From contig NZ_JACHBL010000001.1 in the NCBI RefSeq assembly GCF_014200305.1, forward strand, positions 992,001 to 1,056,000: DNA of 64,000 nucleotides, read 5' to 3'. The DNA is from Neomicrococcus lactis. GTDB lineage: Bacteria; Actinomycetota; Actinomycetes; Actinomycetales; Micrococcaceae. Of the stretch, positions 33,052-43,307 are shown piece by piece. The translations under genes were made by a program, and so were the position numbers. Below the pieces are notes generated by a model. It was given only the letters and a program-made list of their open reading frames with translations. It made no database searches and was not told the origin of the DNA. Numbering within the stretch: the first letter of the stretch is position 1; each line of letters starts with the position of its first letter.

Positions 33052-34053
33052 GAGCGGCTGTCCTACGAAAGGATCGATTGCGAGGGCCACAAAGAGAATG
33101 GTCAGGTAGGTAATCGAGATGCCGAATACTTTCATGGCCTTCTTGTTAATGACCTTGGGTTCGTGATCGCGCTGAGCCTCGCGGTACAACACGTGGGACT
33201 CGTAGATGAACCACGCGCCGGCAACTGCGCCGAGCACGGTGTAGACGATGCCTGCGTAGCCAAGCGGCGTCAGCAAGAGCGAGCACACCACGGTGGCCCA
33301 TGCGTAGAGCACAACCTGAACGGAGACGGTCCGAGCGTTAGCGATGGCGCCAAGCATTGGCACATCAGCGTTCTGGTAGTCGTCTTGGTACTTCATGGAC
33401 AGCGGCCAGTAATGAGGTGGCGTCCACAAGAAGATGATGAGGAACAGGATGATGGCTGGCCATTCAATCTTGTTCGTGACTGCAGCCCATGCAATAAGCA
33501 CTGGCATACATCCGGCGAGGCCGCCCCACACAATGTTCTGAGAGGTACGGCGCTTCAAGATGAGCGTGTACAGCACTACGTACAAGAGAATGGCGACGAC
33601 GCCGAGAGCAGCCGTGAGTGGGTTGGTGCCGATCCACAACACCGCGATCGAGATGATGCTGAGAACCCAGGAGAAGACCAGAGCTTCGCGGTCCGTCACA
33701 TCACCTGTCACCAGAGCACGCGTCTTGGTGCGGTCCATGACCTTGTCGATGTCGCGGTCAATGTAGCAATTGAAGGAGCTAGCTGCAGCTGCAGCGAGAG
33801 CGCCACCGACCATCGTGGAGAGGATCAGCCAGATGTCTGGGAAGCCACGCTGCGCAAAAATCATGGTGGGCAACGTGGTGACGAGCAAGAGCTCCACCAC
33901 GCGAGGCTTGGTCAAGGAGATGAATCCGTTGAGTCGACGCTTGGCATAAGCGCCCGCCGATTCCCCGGGTTGACGCACGTGTCGAGCCCTCTCAGCTGGA
34001 GAGTGCGTTTCCTCGACATGAGGAGCGGGGGAATTTACAGACATTAAACTCAC
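33040..34053 (-). CDS. ctaB: Protoheme IX farnesyltransferase (heme O synthase)
   Basis: A 337-residue membrane protein of the UbiA prenyltransferase family. It attaches a farnesyl group to heme B, giving heme O, the substrate of CtaA. The first Asp-rich motif is seen as [20 protein letters not shown] (about residues 95-115), and several membrane helices follow, with the second polar loop around [12 protein letters not shown]. The N-terminal 40 residues are polar ([12 protein letters not shown]). Start is uncertain between GTG 34053 and ATG 34044. It is divergent from tkt, as in many actinobacteria. Its C-terminal codons are part of a tandem repeat. Confidence 0.94.
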   Translation of the reverse strand: MSLMSVNSPAPHVEETHSPAERARHVRQPGESAGAYAKRRLNGFISLTKPRVVELLLVTTLPTMIFAQRGFPDIWLILSTMVGGALAAAAASSFNCYIDRDIDKVMDRTKTRALVTGDVTDREALVFSWVLSIISIAVLWIGTNPLTAALGVVAILLYVVLYTLILKRRTSQNIVWGGLAGCMPVLIAWAAVTNKIEWPAIILFLIIFLWTPPHYWPLSMKYQDDYQNADVPMLGAIANARTVSVQVVLYAWATVVCSLLLTPLGYAGIVYTVLGAVAGAWFIYESHVLYREAQRDHEPKVINKKAMKVFGISITYLTILFVALAIDPFVGQPLFGH

Positions 34054-34118
34054 GGTTTCGCTTGAAATAAGTCAGACCTATCCATCATACCCAGTCAAAA
34101 CGAAGCAACATCAAAGCT

Positions 34119-34247
34119 GTGACTCACGTTTCGTGTGATAGAAGGCATCACTGGCCAGATTTCAGTCTCTCCATCACTCACATTTCACAAGTTCGCCAAA
34201 GCGTGAAGAAAAGTATGCGTCTCGTGTCCATCAGGGGCGTGAGTCAC
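34119..34247. promoter_or_regulatory. Paired GTGA-N-TCAC palindromes in the ctaB-tkt divergent region
   Basis: GTGACTCACG (34119-34128) and its exact reverse complement CGTGAGTCAC (34238-34247) lie 109 bases apart in the 309-base region between ctaB and tkt. Each contains the 9-base palindrome GTGA-N-TCAC. They may be paired operator sites for one regulator. The rest of the stretch holds no gene or riboswitch I recognise. Confidence 0.45.
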
Positions 34248-34303
34248 GCTAGTGTTGAAGACGATCAATAAAGATCCACTCCACCGCCTGTATTTGTCGG
34301 CGC

Positions 34304-34332
34304 TTGGACGTGCGATCTCCGTCGCGTAGGTA
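34304..34332 (+). promoter_or_regulatory. Candidate tkt promoter
   Basis: TTGGAC (34304-34309) and TAGGTA (34327-34332) are spaced by 17 bases, a good vegetative sigma-factor layout. A start of transcription near 34339 would leave a leader of about 24 bases before the tkt GTG. Confidence 0.6.
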
Positions 34333-34362
34333 TGGAACCTCCGTAGGAAAGTAGGAGCCTCA

Positions 34363-36486
34363 GTGCAGCAACCCGCCAGCGAAACCCCATTCGAATGGAC
34401 GGAACTCGACGAGCGCGCAGTAGACACCATTCGCGTCCTCGCCGCTGATGCCGTTGAGAAGGTCGGATCCGGACACCCGGGTACCGCCATGAGCCTCGCT
34501 CCCGTTGCCTATCTCTTGTTCCAGCGCCACTTGCGTCAGGACCCTACCGATCCTGAATGGATTGGCCGGGACCGCTTCATCCTCTCCCCCGGTCACACCT
34601 CGTTGACCTTGTACTTGCAGTTGTTCTTGTCCGGCTACGGCTTGGAAATGAAGGACATTGAGGCTCTCCGCACGTGGGGCGCTCTGACTCCAGGTCACCC
34701 TGAGTACAAGCACACCAAGGGCGTTGAAATCACCACCGGTCCTTTGGGCCAGGGCTTGGCTTCAGCTGTCGGCTTTGCGTACGCCCAGCGTCGCTACCGC
34801 GGCATGTTTGATCCAAACGCTGCTCAGGGCACCAGCCCGTTCGACCACACGGTCTATGTCATTGCTTCCGATGGCGACCTTCAAGAAGGCGTCACGAGCG
34901 AAGCATCCTCGCTTGCTGGCCACCAGCAGCTTGGCAACATGGTGGTCATTTACGACTCCAACCACATCTCCATTGAAGATGACACGGACATCGCGTTCAG
35001 CGAGGACGTCCTCAAGCGCTACGAGTCCTACGGCTGGCACGTCCAGACTGTTGATTGGACCAAGACTGGCAAGTACGTCGAAGACGTTGCCGAGCTCGAT
35101 GCCGCTATCCGAGCCGCAAAGGCCGAGACGGATAAGCCGTCCATCATCTCCCTGCGCACTGTCATTGGTTACCCTGCTCCGAACAAGCAGAACACCGGCG
35201 GCATCCACGGCTCCAAGTTGGGCACGGATGAGGTCAAGGCGCTCAAGGAGCTTTTGAACTTCGATCCCGAGCAGCACTTCGCTATCGAGGACAACGTTTT
35301 GGCTCACGCTCGCGAGGTCGTGGAGCGTTCCAAGGCTGCCCGCGAAGCGTGGGAACATGATTTCTCCGCTTGGAAGACGGCGAATAACGACGCCGCAGCT
35401 CTCCTCGAGCGCGTCGAATCCCGGACACTTCCCGAAGGTTGGGACAAGTCCCTTCCGGTCTTCGAAGCTGGCAAGGCTGTTGCCACGCGCTCGGCATCCG
35501 GCAAGGTCATCAACGCAATTGCCGAAGAACTTCCTGAGTTGTGGGGCGGATCCGCGGACCTCGCTGGTTCCAACAACACCACGATCGAATCTGCAAAGTC
35601 CTTCGTTCCTACCTCGCACAGCACCAGCACATGGTCCGGCGATCCGTACGGCCGTGTGTTGCACTTCGGTATCCGCGAGCACGCTGCCGCTGCCATCGTC
35701 AACGGCATCACGCTGGGCTCCAAGACGCGTGCCTTCTCCGGCACCTTCTTGATCTTCTCGGATTACCAGCGCCCAGCCATCCGCTTGTCTGCTCTCATGG
35801 GCATTCCGAGCATCTACGTGTGGACGCACGACTCCATTGGTTTGGGCGAAGACGGTCCAACCCACCAGCCAGTCGAACAGCTTGCAAGCTTGCGCGCCAT
35901 CCCGAACCTCGACGTGGTTCGCCCAGCTGATGCCAACGAAGTTGCTGTCGCTTGGAAGACCATCCTGGAGAACACGGAAAACCCTGCGGGCATCGTCTTG
36001 ACGCGTCAGAACGTTCCGACGTTCGACCGTTCCGAAGAAGGCGGCTTTGCTAGCGCCGATCTCGTAACTCGCGGCGGATACATCTTGATCGACGCTCAGC
36101 GCGATGGCCAGACCGTCACTCCAGACGTCATCCTCATCGGCACCGGTTCTGAAGTTCAGCTCGCTGTGGAAGCACGCGAAAAGCTGGCACAGGAAGGCAT
36201 CGCTGCTCGCGTTGTCTCCATGCCAACCGTGGAGTGGTTCCACAAGCAGGACGAGGCATACCGCAACGAGGTTCTGCCGGCAGAGATCACGGCACGTGTA
36301 TCTGTTGAAGCGGGAATTTCCATGCCATGGCGTGAGTTCTTGGGTTCAACGGGACGCGCTGTAGCCCTCGAGCACTACGGTGCATCCGCTGATTATGAAA
36401 CGCTGTACCGCGAATTCGGAATCACCGCAGACGCCGTCGTCGCAGCTGCCAAGGAATCCATCGCCGCCAGCAACACCTCGAAGTAA
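34363..36486 (+). CDS. tkt: Transketolase
   Basis: A 707-residue, thiamine-diphosphate-dependent enzyme that moves two-carbon units between sugar phosphates. The N-terminal [13 protein letters not shown] (about 36-48) and the cofactor motif GDGDLQEG...YDSNHI (about 170-205) are typical; the middle domain has [12 protein letters not shown] and [20 protein letters not shown], the C-terminal domain is complete. The GTG start follows AGTAGGAGCC. It opens the tkt-tal-pgi-zwf-opcA series and is 19 bases upstream of tal, so the pair is probably co-transcribed. Confidence 0.97.
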   Translation: MQQPASETPFEWTELDERAVDTIRVLAADAVEKVGSGHPGTAMSLAPVAYLLFQRHLRQDPTDPEWIGRDRFILSPGHTSLTLYLQLFLSGYGLEMKDIEALRTWGALTPGHPEYKHTKGVEITTGPLGQGLASAVGFAYAQRRYRGMFDPNAAQGTSPFDHTVYVIASDGDLQEGVTSEASSLAGHQQLGNMVVIYDSNHISIEDDTDIAFSEDVLKRYESYGWHVQTVDWTKTGKYVEDVAELDAAIRAAKAETDKPSIISLRTVIGYPAPNKQNTGGIHGSKLGTDEVKALKELLNFDPEQHFAIEDNVLAHAREVVERSKAAREAWEHDFSAWKTANNDAAALLERVESRTLPEGWDKSLPVFEAGKAVATRSASGKVINAIAEELPELWGGSADLAGSNNTTIESAKSFVPTSHSTSTWSGDPYGRVLHFGIREHAAAAIVNGITLGSKTRAFSGTFLIFSDYQRPAIRLSALMGIPSIYVWTHDSIGLGEDGPTHQPVEQLASLRAIPNLDVVRPADANEVAVAWKTILENTENPAGIVLTRQNVPTFDRSEEGGFASADLVTRGGYILIDAQRDGQTVTPDVILIGTGSEVQLAVEAREKLAQEGIAARVVSMPTVEWFHKQDEAYRNEVLPAEITARVSVEAGISMPWREFLGSTGRAVALEHYGASADYETLYREFGITADAVVAAAKESIAASNTSK

Positions 36487-36505
36487 GTCGAGTCAAGGAG
36501 AAAAC

Positions 36506-37621
36506 ATGAGCAACAAGAACACTCAGGCACTGTCAGACGCTGGCGTTTCCATCTGGATCGACGATCTTTCTCGCGGACAACTCAACGATGGCTCTTTGCA
36601 GAAGCTCGTTGACGATTACAACGTCACTGGCGTGACCACCAACCCCACGATCTTCGCGAACGCGCTGAAGAACGGCCATGATTACGCGGAGCAGGTTGCA
36701 GAACTCGCTTCCACCGGTCTGTCCCTCGATGAAGCCGTCGTGGAAATCACCACTCGCGACGTCGCCAACGCCTGCGATCTCTTCTCCGGCATCTACGCCT
36801 CCACGAAGGGCGTGGATGGCCGCGTGTCCATCGAGGTCGATCCTCGCTTGGCTCGCAAGACGCAAGAGACCATCGACGAGGCACAGAAGCTCTACGCGAA
36901 GGTTGCCAAGGAAAACGTCCTCATCAAGATTCCGGCAACGGTTGAGGGCCTCGAAGCCATCACGGCAACCACGGCCGCTGGCATCAGCGTCAACGTGACC
37001 TTGATCTTCGACCTCGAGCGCTACCGCGCCGTCATCAACGCCTACATGCTGGGCCTCGAGCAGGCTCGCGAGGCCGGCCATGATCTGTCCAAGATCCACT
37101 CCGTGGCATCCTTCTTCGTTTCCCGCGTGGACACCGAGATCGACAAGCGACTCAACGAGATCGGCACGGATGAGGCAAAGGCTCTCTTGGGCAAGGCTGG
37201 CGTTGCTAACGCGCGTCTCGCGTTCCAGGTATTCGAGCAGTCCCTCGAGACCGAGCGTTGGAAGACTCTCGCCACACAGGGCGCAAACCCACAGCGTCCG
37301 CTCTGGGCATCCACTGGCGTCAAGGATCCTTCGTACTCAGACACGCTCTACGTAGATTCCCTCGTTGCTGCGGGCACGGTCAACACCATGCCTCACAAGA
37401 CGCTCATGGCTGTCGCCGACCACGGTGGAGACGGATCTGACGCGGTTGCCGGTTCTTACGAAGAGTCGAACGATGTCTTGGACTCGGTGGCTCGCGTTGG
37501 CATCAATTACGACGACGTCGTGTCGCTTCTTGAGGCCGAAGGCCTTGAGAAGTTCGATGCTTCGTGGGAAGAGCTTTTGGACGGCCTCCAGCAGTCGCTC
37601 GACGCCGCACGCTCCAACTAA
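36506..37621 (+). CDS. tal: Transaldolase
   Basis: A 371-residue protein of the long actinobacterial/plant-type transaldolase class. [11 protein letters not shown] (about 35-45) is the signature, and the Schiff-base Lys lies in NVLIKIPAT. The Asp in DDLSRG is near residue 19. It transfers dihydroxyacetone units in the pentose phosphate pathway. The start MSNKNTQ at 36506 follows AAGGAG; a longer frame from 36380 lies within tkt. A hairpin terminator follows. Confidence 0.97.
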   Translation: MSNKNTQALSDAGVSIWIDDLSRGQLNDGSLQKLVDDYNVTGVTTNPTIFANALKNGHDYAEQVAELASTGLSLDEAVVEITTRDVANACDLFSGIYASTKGVDGRVSIEVDPRLARKTQETIDEAQKLYAKVAKENVLIKIPATVEGLEAITATTAAGISVNVTLIFDLERYRAVINAYMLGLEQAREAGHDLSKIHSVASFFVSRVDTEIDKRLNEIGTDEAKALLGKAGVANARLAFQVFEQSLETERWKTLATQGANPQRPLWASTGVKDPSYSDTLYVDSLVAAGTVNTMPHKTLMAVADHGGDGSDAVAGSYEESNDVLDSVARVGINYDDVVSLLEAEGLEKFDASWEELLDGLQQSLDAARSN

Positions 37622-37630
37622 TCCCGGCTC

Positions 37631-37657
37631 TGGCCTAGGTCTTCTTGACCTAGGCCA
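37631..37657 (+). terminator. Stem-loop after tal
   Basis: Perfect 11-bp stem TGGCCTAGGTC / GACCTAGGCCA (37631-37641, 37647-37657) with the 5-base loop TTCTT, 9 bases past the tal stop. It separates tal from pgi at least partly. Confidence 0.75.
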
Positions 37658-37720
37658 TCACGAGCTAGCTCATTACTAGTCAGTTCGAATCAGATGGTTG
37701 GTCAAATGAAGGGACCTGTC

Positions 37721-39367
37721 ATGGCATCACTCGGTTTCAAAGCATCCGGTGCCGCACAAGTAGCTGTCGAGAACAATGTTTCCCATATGGTGGCCGATCA
37801 GGTTGCCAGCAAGATTGCCGCAAAGGACGCCACGCTGTGGGGTCCCGAGGCTGAGTCCGAAGCATCCATTCGCTTGGGCTGGGTTGATCTCTTCGAGGCA
37901 TCCCGCGCTTTGGTTCCATTGATCGCTCAAACGCGTGACGAGCTCGCTGCTCAGGGCGTGGACCGCATTGTGCTTGCTGGCATGGGCGGTTCCTCCTTGG
38001 CTCCCGAGGTCATTACCAAGACCGCTGGCGTCACGCTCCATGTGCTCGATTCAACTGACCCTGACATGGTGTCTTCCGTGCTGAGCCAGGACCTTGAGAA
38101 GACCGCCCTCGTGGTCTCGTCAAAGTCCGGCTCCACGGTAGAAACCGATTCACAGCGCCGCGTCTTCGAAAAGAACTTCAAGGACGCCGGCATCGATCCT
38201 GCCGAGCGCATCATCGTGGTGACGGACCCAGGTTCGCCGCTCGAGGCATCCGCTCGCGAAGCGGGCTTTCGCGTTTTCGTTGCTGACCCCACTGTTGGCG
38301 GACGTTACTCTGCGCTGACGGCGTTCGGTCTCGTTCCTTCGGGACTGGCCGGAGTCGATCTCGATACCTTGCTCAACGAAGCCGAACAGGCGTCGTCGTC
38401 CTTCGGAGAAGACAGCGAAAGCAACGTAGCGCTGCAGCTCGGCGCCGCTCTCGGCGGCACCCGTCCGCTGCGCGACAAGCTCATCTTCGTCGACGAAGGA
38501 TCAGGAATCGTAGGATTCGCCGACTGGGCCGAACAGCTCATAGCGGAATCCACCGGCAAGGAAGGCACCGGTCTGTTGCCGGTCGTTGTCAACGCCACCG
38601 ATCCAGAGTCGCTTCAGCCACAGGCCGATTTCCTTGAAATCCGTCTGGTAGCGAACGTCGATGATCACGAAGCCGCCAACGAAGCCGCGGCTGCAGTCGA
38701 AGTATCCGGCAGCCTCGGCGCGCAGCTGGTGCTCTGGGAGTACGCCACGGTCATCGCTGGCTACCTCTTGGACATCAACCCGTTCGATCAGCCAGACGTT
38801 GAGTCCGCAAAGATCGCCACGCGGGGTCTCCTCGATGCGCAGCCTGGACCTGAGCAGCCACTGTTTACCGACGGCGGCATCGAAGTTCGCGCGACCAAGG
38901 GACTGCTCCCAGAAGGCGCTGCCACGGTGACGGATGCCGTCAACGCGCTCCTTGGAGAACTGTCCATGAGTGGGTACCTCGCGGTTCAGGCCTACGCCGA
39001 TCGACTCCACATGACGGATCTCGAGAAGATCCGCCCTGAGCTCGCTCGCATCTCGCGCCGCCCGGTCACTTTTGGCTGGGGACCACGGTTCTTGCACTCC
39101 ACCGGTCAGTTCCACAAGGGTGGACCGGCAGTTGGCGTGTTCTTGCAGATCACCGCTGATAGCGACGCAGACATGGAAATTCCAGGACTTCCGTTCACGT
39201 TCAGCACGCTCATCAACGCTCAAGCCACGGGCGATGCTTCGGTTTTGGCCGAGCTCGGTCAGCCGGTACTTCGCCTTCACTTGAAGGATCGCACGGGCGC
39301 CGTCGCACAACTGATCGCCGCTATTTCCGCAGCGCAGGCAGCGCGCGGTGAGCAGGCGTCGTCGTAA
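37721..39367 (+). CDS. pgi: Glucose-6-phosphate isomerase
   Basis: A 548-residue phosphoglucose isomerase of the actinobacterial Pgi type. The SIS domains are in the middle: MGGSSLAPEV (about 88-97) and VVSSKSGSTVET are the phosphate-binding loops, and WGPRFLHSTGQFHKGGP holds the family's C-terminal His/Lys region. It interconverts glucose-6-P and fructose-6-P. Some relatives of this form are fused or paired with transaldolase; here tal stands beside it. The start MASLGF at 37721 follows GAAGGGAC; an ATG at 37694 would add nine residues. Confidence 0.93.
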   Translation: MASLGFKASGAAQVAVENNVSHMVADQVASKIAAKDATLWGPEAESEASIRLGWVDLFEASRALVPLIAQTRDELAAQGVDRIVLAGMGGSSLAPEVITKTAGVTLHVLDSTDPDMVSSVLSQDLEKTALVVSSKSGSTVETDSQRRVFEKNFKDAGIDPAERIIVVTDPGSPLEASAREAGFRVFVADPTVGGRYSALTAFGLVPSGLAGVDLDTLLNEAEQASSSFGEDSESNVALQLGAALGGTRPLRDKLIFVDEGSGIVGFADWAEQLIAESTGKEGTGLLPVVVNATDPESLQPQADFLEIRLVANVDDHEAANEAAAAVEVSGSLGAQLVLWEYATVIAGYLLDINPFDQPDVESAKIATRGLLDAQPGPEQPLFTDGGIEVRATKGLLPEGAATVTDAVNALLGELSMSGYLAVQAYADRLHMTDLEKIRPELARISRRPVTFGWGPRFLHSTGQFHKGGPAVGVFLQITADSDADMEIPGLPFTFSTLINAQATGDASVLAELGQPVLRLHLKDRTGAVAQLIAAISAAQAARGEQASS

Positions 39368-39382
39368 TCAATATCTATTGAG

Positions 39383-39417
39383 GGCCTGACGCGTACGCTT
39401 CGGCGTCGCGTCAGGCC
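39383..39417 (+). terminator. Stem-loop between pgi and zwf
   Basis: An 11-bp stem (39383-39393 with 39407-39417) plus four pairs closing a TTCG tetraloop, with a single bulged T. No T-run follows, so it could be a terminator or a processing site. It lies 16 bases past pgi. Confidence 0.65.
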
Positions 39418-39467
39418 TAAACTCATGGGGCGGACCCGCCTCCCCCTCACAGTGAAAGCCGTATTAG

Positions 39468-41072
39468 ATGCCTTCGAGCTTCAACCGCTCCCCTCTCGGA
39501 ACGAGCTCCTCCATTACCGACAATCCGCTCAGAGACACGCGTGACCGTCGCCTGAGCCGCATTGCCGGCCCCAGTGCCCTCGTATTTTTCGGCGTAACCG
39601 GTGACCTCGCGCGCAAGAAATTGCTGCCCGCCGTCTACGACCTCGCACATCGCGGACTATTGCCTCCAGGATTCTCGGTGGTCGGCTTCGGCCGCCGCGA
39701 CTGGACGAATGAAGACTTCGTCGCGCAAGTCCGCGAGTGGGTCACCAAGAGCGCGCGTACCCCGTTCAACGAAACCGTCTGGCGCCAGCTTTCCGCAGGC
39801 TTCCGTTTCGTGTCCGGCGGATTCGACGACGACGCCGCCTTCGAACAATTGTCAGAGGTCCTCGACGAGCTCAAGCAGTCCCGAGGCACGCGCGGAAACC
39901 ACGTCTATTACCTGTCCATCCCACCAAACTCCTTCGACAAGGTCTGCGGAAAACTCTCCGAACACGGCCTTGCCTCGCGTGACGATCTCGCCAAGAGCGA
40001 CGAGATTCCGGACGAGGGCGAAAGCGGCTGGCGCCGTGTGGTCATCGAGAAGCCATTCGGACATGACCTCCAGTCGGCGCGTGCGCTGAACGAGATCGTG
40101 GAGTCCGTCTTCCCGCCTGATTCGGTGTTCCGCATTGACCACTACCTCGGCAAAGAAACCGTGCAGAACCTCTTGGCGCTGCGCTTTGCGAACCGGCTGT
40201 TCGAGCCGCTGTGGAATTCCCACCACGTGGATCACGTCCAAATCACCATGGCGGAGGACATCGGCATTGGCGGACGTGCGGGCTACTACGACGGCGTAGG
40301 CGCGGCTCGCGACGTCATCCAGAACCACTTGCTGCAACTCCTTGCCTTGACGGCCATGGAAGAGCCCATTTCTTTCGATGCCAATCACTTGCGCTCCGAG
40401 AAAGAAAAAGTGCTCGCGGCCGTCAGCTTGCCGGAAGACCTGTCCAAGCATTCTGCCCGCGGTCAATACGCCGGCGGCTGGCAAGGCGGCACCAAGGTCA
40501 AGGGCTTCTTGGAGGAAGAGGGATTCAATCCAGATTCCCAGACTGAGACCTTCGCAGCCATCCGCGTGGACATCAACACGCGTCGCTGGGAAGGCGTGCC
40601 GTTCTATTTGCGCGCCGGCAAGCGCTTGGGCCGTCGCGTCACGGAGATTGCAGTGGTGCTCAAGAAGGCGCCGAACCTGTTGTTCTTGGACTCCGTCATG
40701 AGCGACTTCGGCCAGAACGCGATTGTGATCCGTATTCAGCCTGATGAAGGCGCCACCATCCGCTTCGCGTCCAAGGTTCCTGGAACCCAGATGGAAGTCC
40801 GCGATGTGACGATGGACTTCGGGTACGGCCACTCCTTCACTGAGTCCAGCCCTGAAGCGTACGAGCGCCTCATCTTGGACGTGCTGCTCGGCGAGCCGCC
40901 GCTCTTCCCTCGGCACGAGGAAGTTGAGCTGTCTTGGAAGATCTTGGATCCATTCGAGCAATACTGGGCCTCACTGGACGAGCAGCCCGAGCAATACGCT
41001 CCCGGAAGTTGGGGACCCTCCTCCGCCGATGAACTTTTGGCTCAAGATGGAAGGACGTGGCGTCGTCCATGA
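39468..41072 (+). CDS. zwf: Glucose-6-phosphate 1-dehydrogenase
   Basis: A 534-residue enzyme that oxidises glucose-6-P to 6-phosphogluconolactone with NADP. The nucleotide loop FGVTGDLARKKLLPA is at about 42-56 and the active-site motif RIDHYLGKETVQN at about 221-233. The C-terminal domain is complete. The first 35 residues are a polar lead as in actinobacterial Zwf. The ribosome site (GTGAAAG) is weak. It overlaps opcA by four bases (ATGA). Confidence 0.97.
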   Translation: MPSSFNRSPLGTSSSITDNPLRDTRDRRLSRIAGPSALVFFGVTGDLARKKLLPAVYDLAHRGLLPPGFSVVGFGRRDWTNEDFVAQVREWVTKSARTPFNETVWRQLSAGFRFVSGGFDDDAAFEQLSEVLDELKQSRGTRGNHVYYLSIPPNSFDKVCGKLSEHGLASRDDLAKSDEIPDEGESGWRRVVIEKPFGHDLQSARALNEIVESVFPPDSVFRIDHYLGKETVQNLLALRFANRLFEPLWNSHHVDHVQITMAEDIGIGGRAGYYDGVGAARDVIQNHLLQLLALTAMEEPISFDANHLRSEKEKVLAAVSLPEDLSKHSARGQYAGGWQGGTKVKGFLEEEGFNPDSQTETFAAIRVDINTRRWEGVPFYLRAGKRLGRRVTEIAVVLKKAPNLLFLDSVMSDFGQNAIVIRIQPDEGATIRFASKVPGTQMEVRDVTMDFGYGHSFTESSPEAYERLILDVLLGEPPLFPRHEEVELSWKILDPFEQYWASLDEQPEQYAPGSWGPSSADELLAQDGRTWRRP

Positions 41073-42010
41073 TTGTTGATTTGCCCAACACCACCACCGG
41101 CACCGTAGCCAAGGAGCTCGTCAATCTTCGAGACCGCGGCGGCGTCGTTGCTCTCACCCGCGTGTTGACCCTCATTGTGGTCACCAAGCCCGAGTCTGTG
41201 GAGAAGGCCGTGGCGGCCGCAAACTTCGCAAGCCGCGAGCATCCGTGCCGCGTGGTGGTCATCGTTGAAGGTTCCCCCACCGCCGAGACGCGTCTTGACG
41301 GTCAGATCCGTGTAGGCGGTGACGCAGGTGCATCTGAGGTTGTCATCCTGCACACCTTCGGCGAACTCGCCGTGGCTGACGAATCCCTCGTCGCCGGCCT
41401 GCTCTTGCCGGACGATCCCATTGTGGTGTGGTGGCCAGACGAGGCCCCATCCAACGTTCATCTCACGCCTTTGGGCAAGATTGCTCAGCGTCGCATTACC
41501 GATGCCGCGTCGGAAGCGAACCCCCGTGAAGCGCTCTTCCGCATTGGCCAGTGCCACGTGGCAGGCGATACGGATCTCACGTGGACGCGACTCACGCTGT
41601 GGCGTGCTCAGCTGGCTGCCGTTATGGATCAAGAAGACGCCGGCAGGATCACCGGGGCTACTGTTACTGGGGCCGTTGATTCGCCGTCCAACGTCTTGTT
41701 GGCTGCTTGGCTCACGCTCAAGATGGACATCCCTGTCACGCTTGCATCCGCTCCCTACGGCACCGGAGTGCAGAGCGTGCGTTTGACCGGACTCGATGGA
41801 GACATCGTCTTGGCTCGCCCCACCGGCGAAGTCGCCGAGCTGTACCAGCCGGGCCGTCAGATGCAGCGCTTGTCGCTCCCCCAGCGCAGCCTTTCAGAAT
41901 GCTTGGCTGAAGAGCTCCGACGTCTCGATCCTGATGAGGTTCTTGCTGAGGTTCTCCGCGATGGGCTGCCTCGCACGAACCTCCGAGCCGTTCGCCCAAG
42001 CCAGCGGTAA
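41069..42010 (+). CDS. opcA: OpcA, glucose-6-phosphate dehydrogenase assembly/activity protein
   Basis: A 313-residue protein of the OpcA family, which supports Zwf assembly or activity. WWPDEAPSNVHLTPLGKIAQRRITDA (only partly quoted: WWPDEAPSN, then RRITDA) is typical. The ATG at 41069 overlaps the zwf stop (ATGA), and translation is coupled. In most actinobacteria the next gene is pgl (6-phosphogluconolactonase); here a strong terminator follows instead and then secG on the other strand. Confidence 0.92.
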   Translation: MIVDLPNTTTGTVAKELVNLRDRGGVVALTRVLTLIVVTKPESVEKAVAAANFASREHPCRVVVIVEGSPTAETRLDGQIRVGGDAGASEVVILHTFGELAVADESLVAGLLLPDDPIVVWWPDEAPSNVHLTPLGKIAQRRITDAASEANPREALFRIGQCHVAGDTDLTWTRLTLWRAQLAAVMDQEDAGRITGATVTGAVDSPSNVLLAAWLTLKMDIPVTLASAPYGTGVQSVRLTGLDGDIVLARPTGEVAELYQPGRQMQRLSLPQRSLSECLAEELRRLDPDEVLAEVLRDGLPRTNLRAVRPSQR

Positions 42011-42062
42011 TTGCGGCTCGCTCACAACAGCTCACAAAAGTAGTTCAGAACAGCGGATTACA

Positions 42063-42116
42063 AAAGAGGAGGCTTGTTCTTGCACCGTAGCGGTGACAAG
42101 AACGAGCCTCCTCTTT
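42063..42116. terminator. Long bidirectional terminator between opcA and secG
   Basis: 20-base arms (42063-42082 and 42097-42116) pair fully with one G-T wobble. Inside, CACCG (42083-42087) and CGGTG (42091-42095) pair around a TAG loop, giving about 25 bp with one bulged A. The 5' arm starts AAA and the 3' arm ends TTT. It lies between convergent stops 42010 and 42135. Confidence 0.92.
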
Positions 42117-42134
42117 GTTGAGAAGTCGTTGCCT

Positions 42135-42386
42135 CTAGCTCTCGATGTTGAATCGAAGAATCAGGCCGAGGGCAATGATCACGGCGCCCCAGAGGATGCC
42201 GAGGAACACGGTAATGCGATTGAGGTTGCGCTCCGCCACACCCGAGGATCCGAGTGAGGACGTCATGCCGCCACCGAACATGTCTGACATACCGCCACCG
42301 CGACCCTTATGCAGGAGGATGAGAAGCGTCAGCAAAATGCTCGTAATGCCAAGGACTACTTGGAGAACCACCGTTAGTACGTCCAC
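42135..42386 (-). CDS. secG: SecG, preprotein translocase subunit
   Basis: An 83-residue membrane protein with two hydrophobic helices (about 2-22 and 58-78) and the Gly/Met-rich loop GRGGGMSDMFGGG between them, a hallmark of SecG. It is part of the SecYEG channel. The GTG start follows GAAAGG. It is downstream of tpiA on the same strand, 102 bases away. Confidence 0.95.
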   Translation of the reverse strand: MDVLTVVLQVVLGITSILLTLLILLHKGRGGGMSDMFGGGMTSSLGSSGVAERNLNRITVFLGILWGAVIIALGLILRFNIES

Positions 42387-42488
42387 AATTACCTTTCACA
42401 GTGCACGCGGCGAAAGCCAGCATGCTTGAAACTCCGCTTGAGCCTGACTCAAACGATGAAAACTCGCGTGTCGAGACCAGCTAACGCG

Positions 42489-43304
42489 CTATGCGCTTCC
42501 GAAGTGTTTCTCGAACCTGACAATGTTAGCAAACTCGCCTGCGTCCAAGCTGGCGCCACCAACGAGCAGGCCGTCAACGTCCTTCTCCTGCATGAGCGCT
42601 GCGGCGTTAGCCGCCTTCACGGATCCGCCGTACAACACGCGCACGCTTTCACCAGCGGCTTCTCCGAAGAGTTCCACGAGCTCGGCACGCAGTGCACTAG
42701 CCATTTCTTGAGCGTCTTCTGGACCCGCTACTTCACCGGTTCCAATAGCCCATACCGGCTCATAAGCCACCACGAGTTTTTCGGCTGCGGACGCCGGGTA
42801 GCCTTCGAGGGACTCACGGAGCTGTTGCACCGTGAAAGCCACGTGTTCACCCGACTGGCGCACTTCGAGACCCTCGCCGACGCACAGAATAGGCGTCAAC
42901 GAGTGCTTCAAAGCAGCCGCAAGCTTCGAGGCGACTACCTCGTTGGATTCACCATGGATCGAGCGGCGTTCGCTGTGACCCACCAAGACGTAGGAGCAGC
43001 CCAAGCGGGACAAGAACTGTCCGCTGATGTCGCCGGTGTAGGCGCCTTCATCGAACGGCGAGAGATCTTGGGCGCCGTACACAACATCCAGATCATCGCC
43101 AGCGACGAGCGTCTGCACGCCGCGCAGATCGGTAAACGGTGGGAAGACCGCTACCTCAACACGCTTGAAATCATGCTTGGCATCATCGAGCGTCCACTCC
43201 AGCTTCTGCAACAAGGTGATGCCCTGGACATGGTCCATGTTCATCTTCCAGTTGCCAGCGATAAGCGGGCGACGTACGAATTCTTTGTTTCGAATAATTG
43301 CCAT
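42489..43304 (-). CDS. tpiA: Triosephosphate isomerase
   Basis: A 271-residue TIM barrel that interconverts dihydroxyacetone phosphate and glyceraldehyde-3-P. GNWKMN (about 17-22) holds the catalytic Lys, GHSERR (about 109-114) the electrophilic His, and [11 protein letters not shown] the catalytic Glu and flexible loop; [12 protein letters not shown] is the phosphate loop. The ATG at 43304 lies 3 bases after the pgk stop, so pgk-tpiA are coupled. Confidence 0.97.
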   Translation of the reverse strand: MAIIRNKEFVRRPLIAGNWKMNMDHVQGITLLQKLEWTLDDAKHDFKRVEVAVFPPFTDLRGVQTLVAGDDLDVVYGAQDLSPFDEGAYTGDISGQFLSRLGCSYVLVGHSERRSIHGESNEVVASKLAAALKHSLTPILCVGEGLEVRQSGEHVAFTVQQLRESLEGYPASAAEKLVVAYEPVWAIGTGEVAGPEDAQEMASALRAELVELFGEAAGESVRVLYGGSVKAANAAALMQEKDVDGLLVGGASLDAGEFANIVRFEKHFGSA

Positions 43305-43307
43305 GAA

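Noticed and set aside
20921-34053. Flanking mobile-element signs around the catabolic block
   Set aside because: No transposase, integrase, tRNA attachment site, or direct repeats were found at either side, so an island by integration cannot be claimed.
34054-34362. Additional gene between ctaB and tkt
   Set aside because: A 101-codon minus-strand frame here overlaps the tkt start and has no ribosome site or family likeness.
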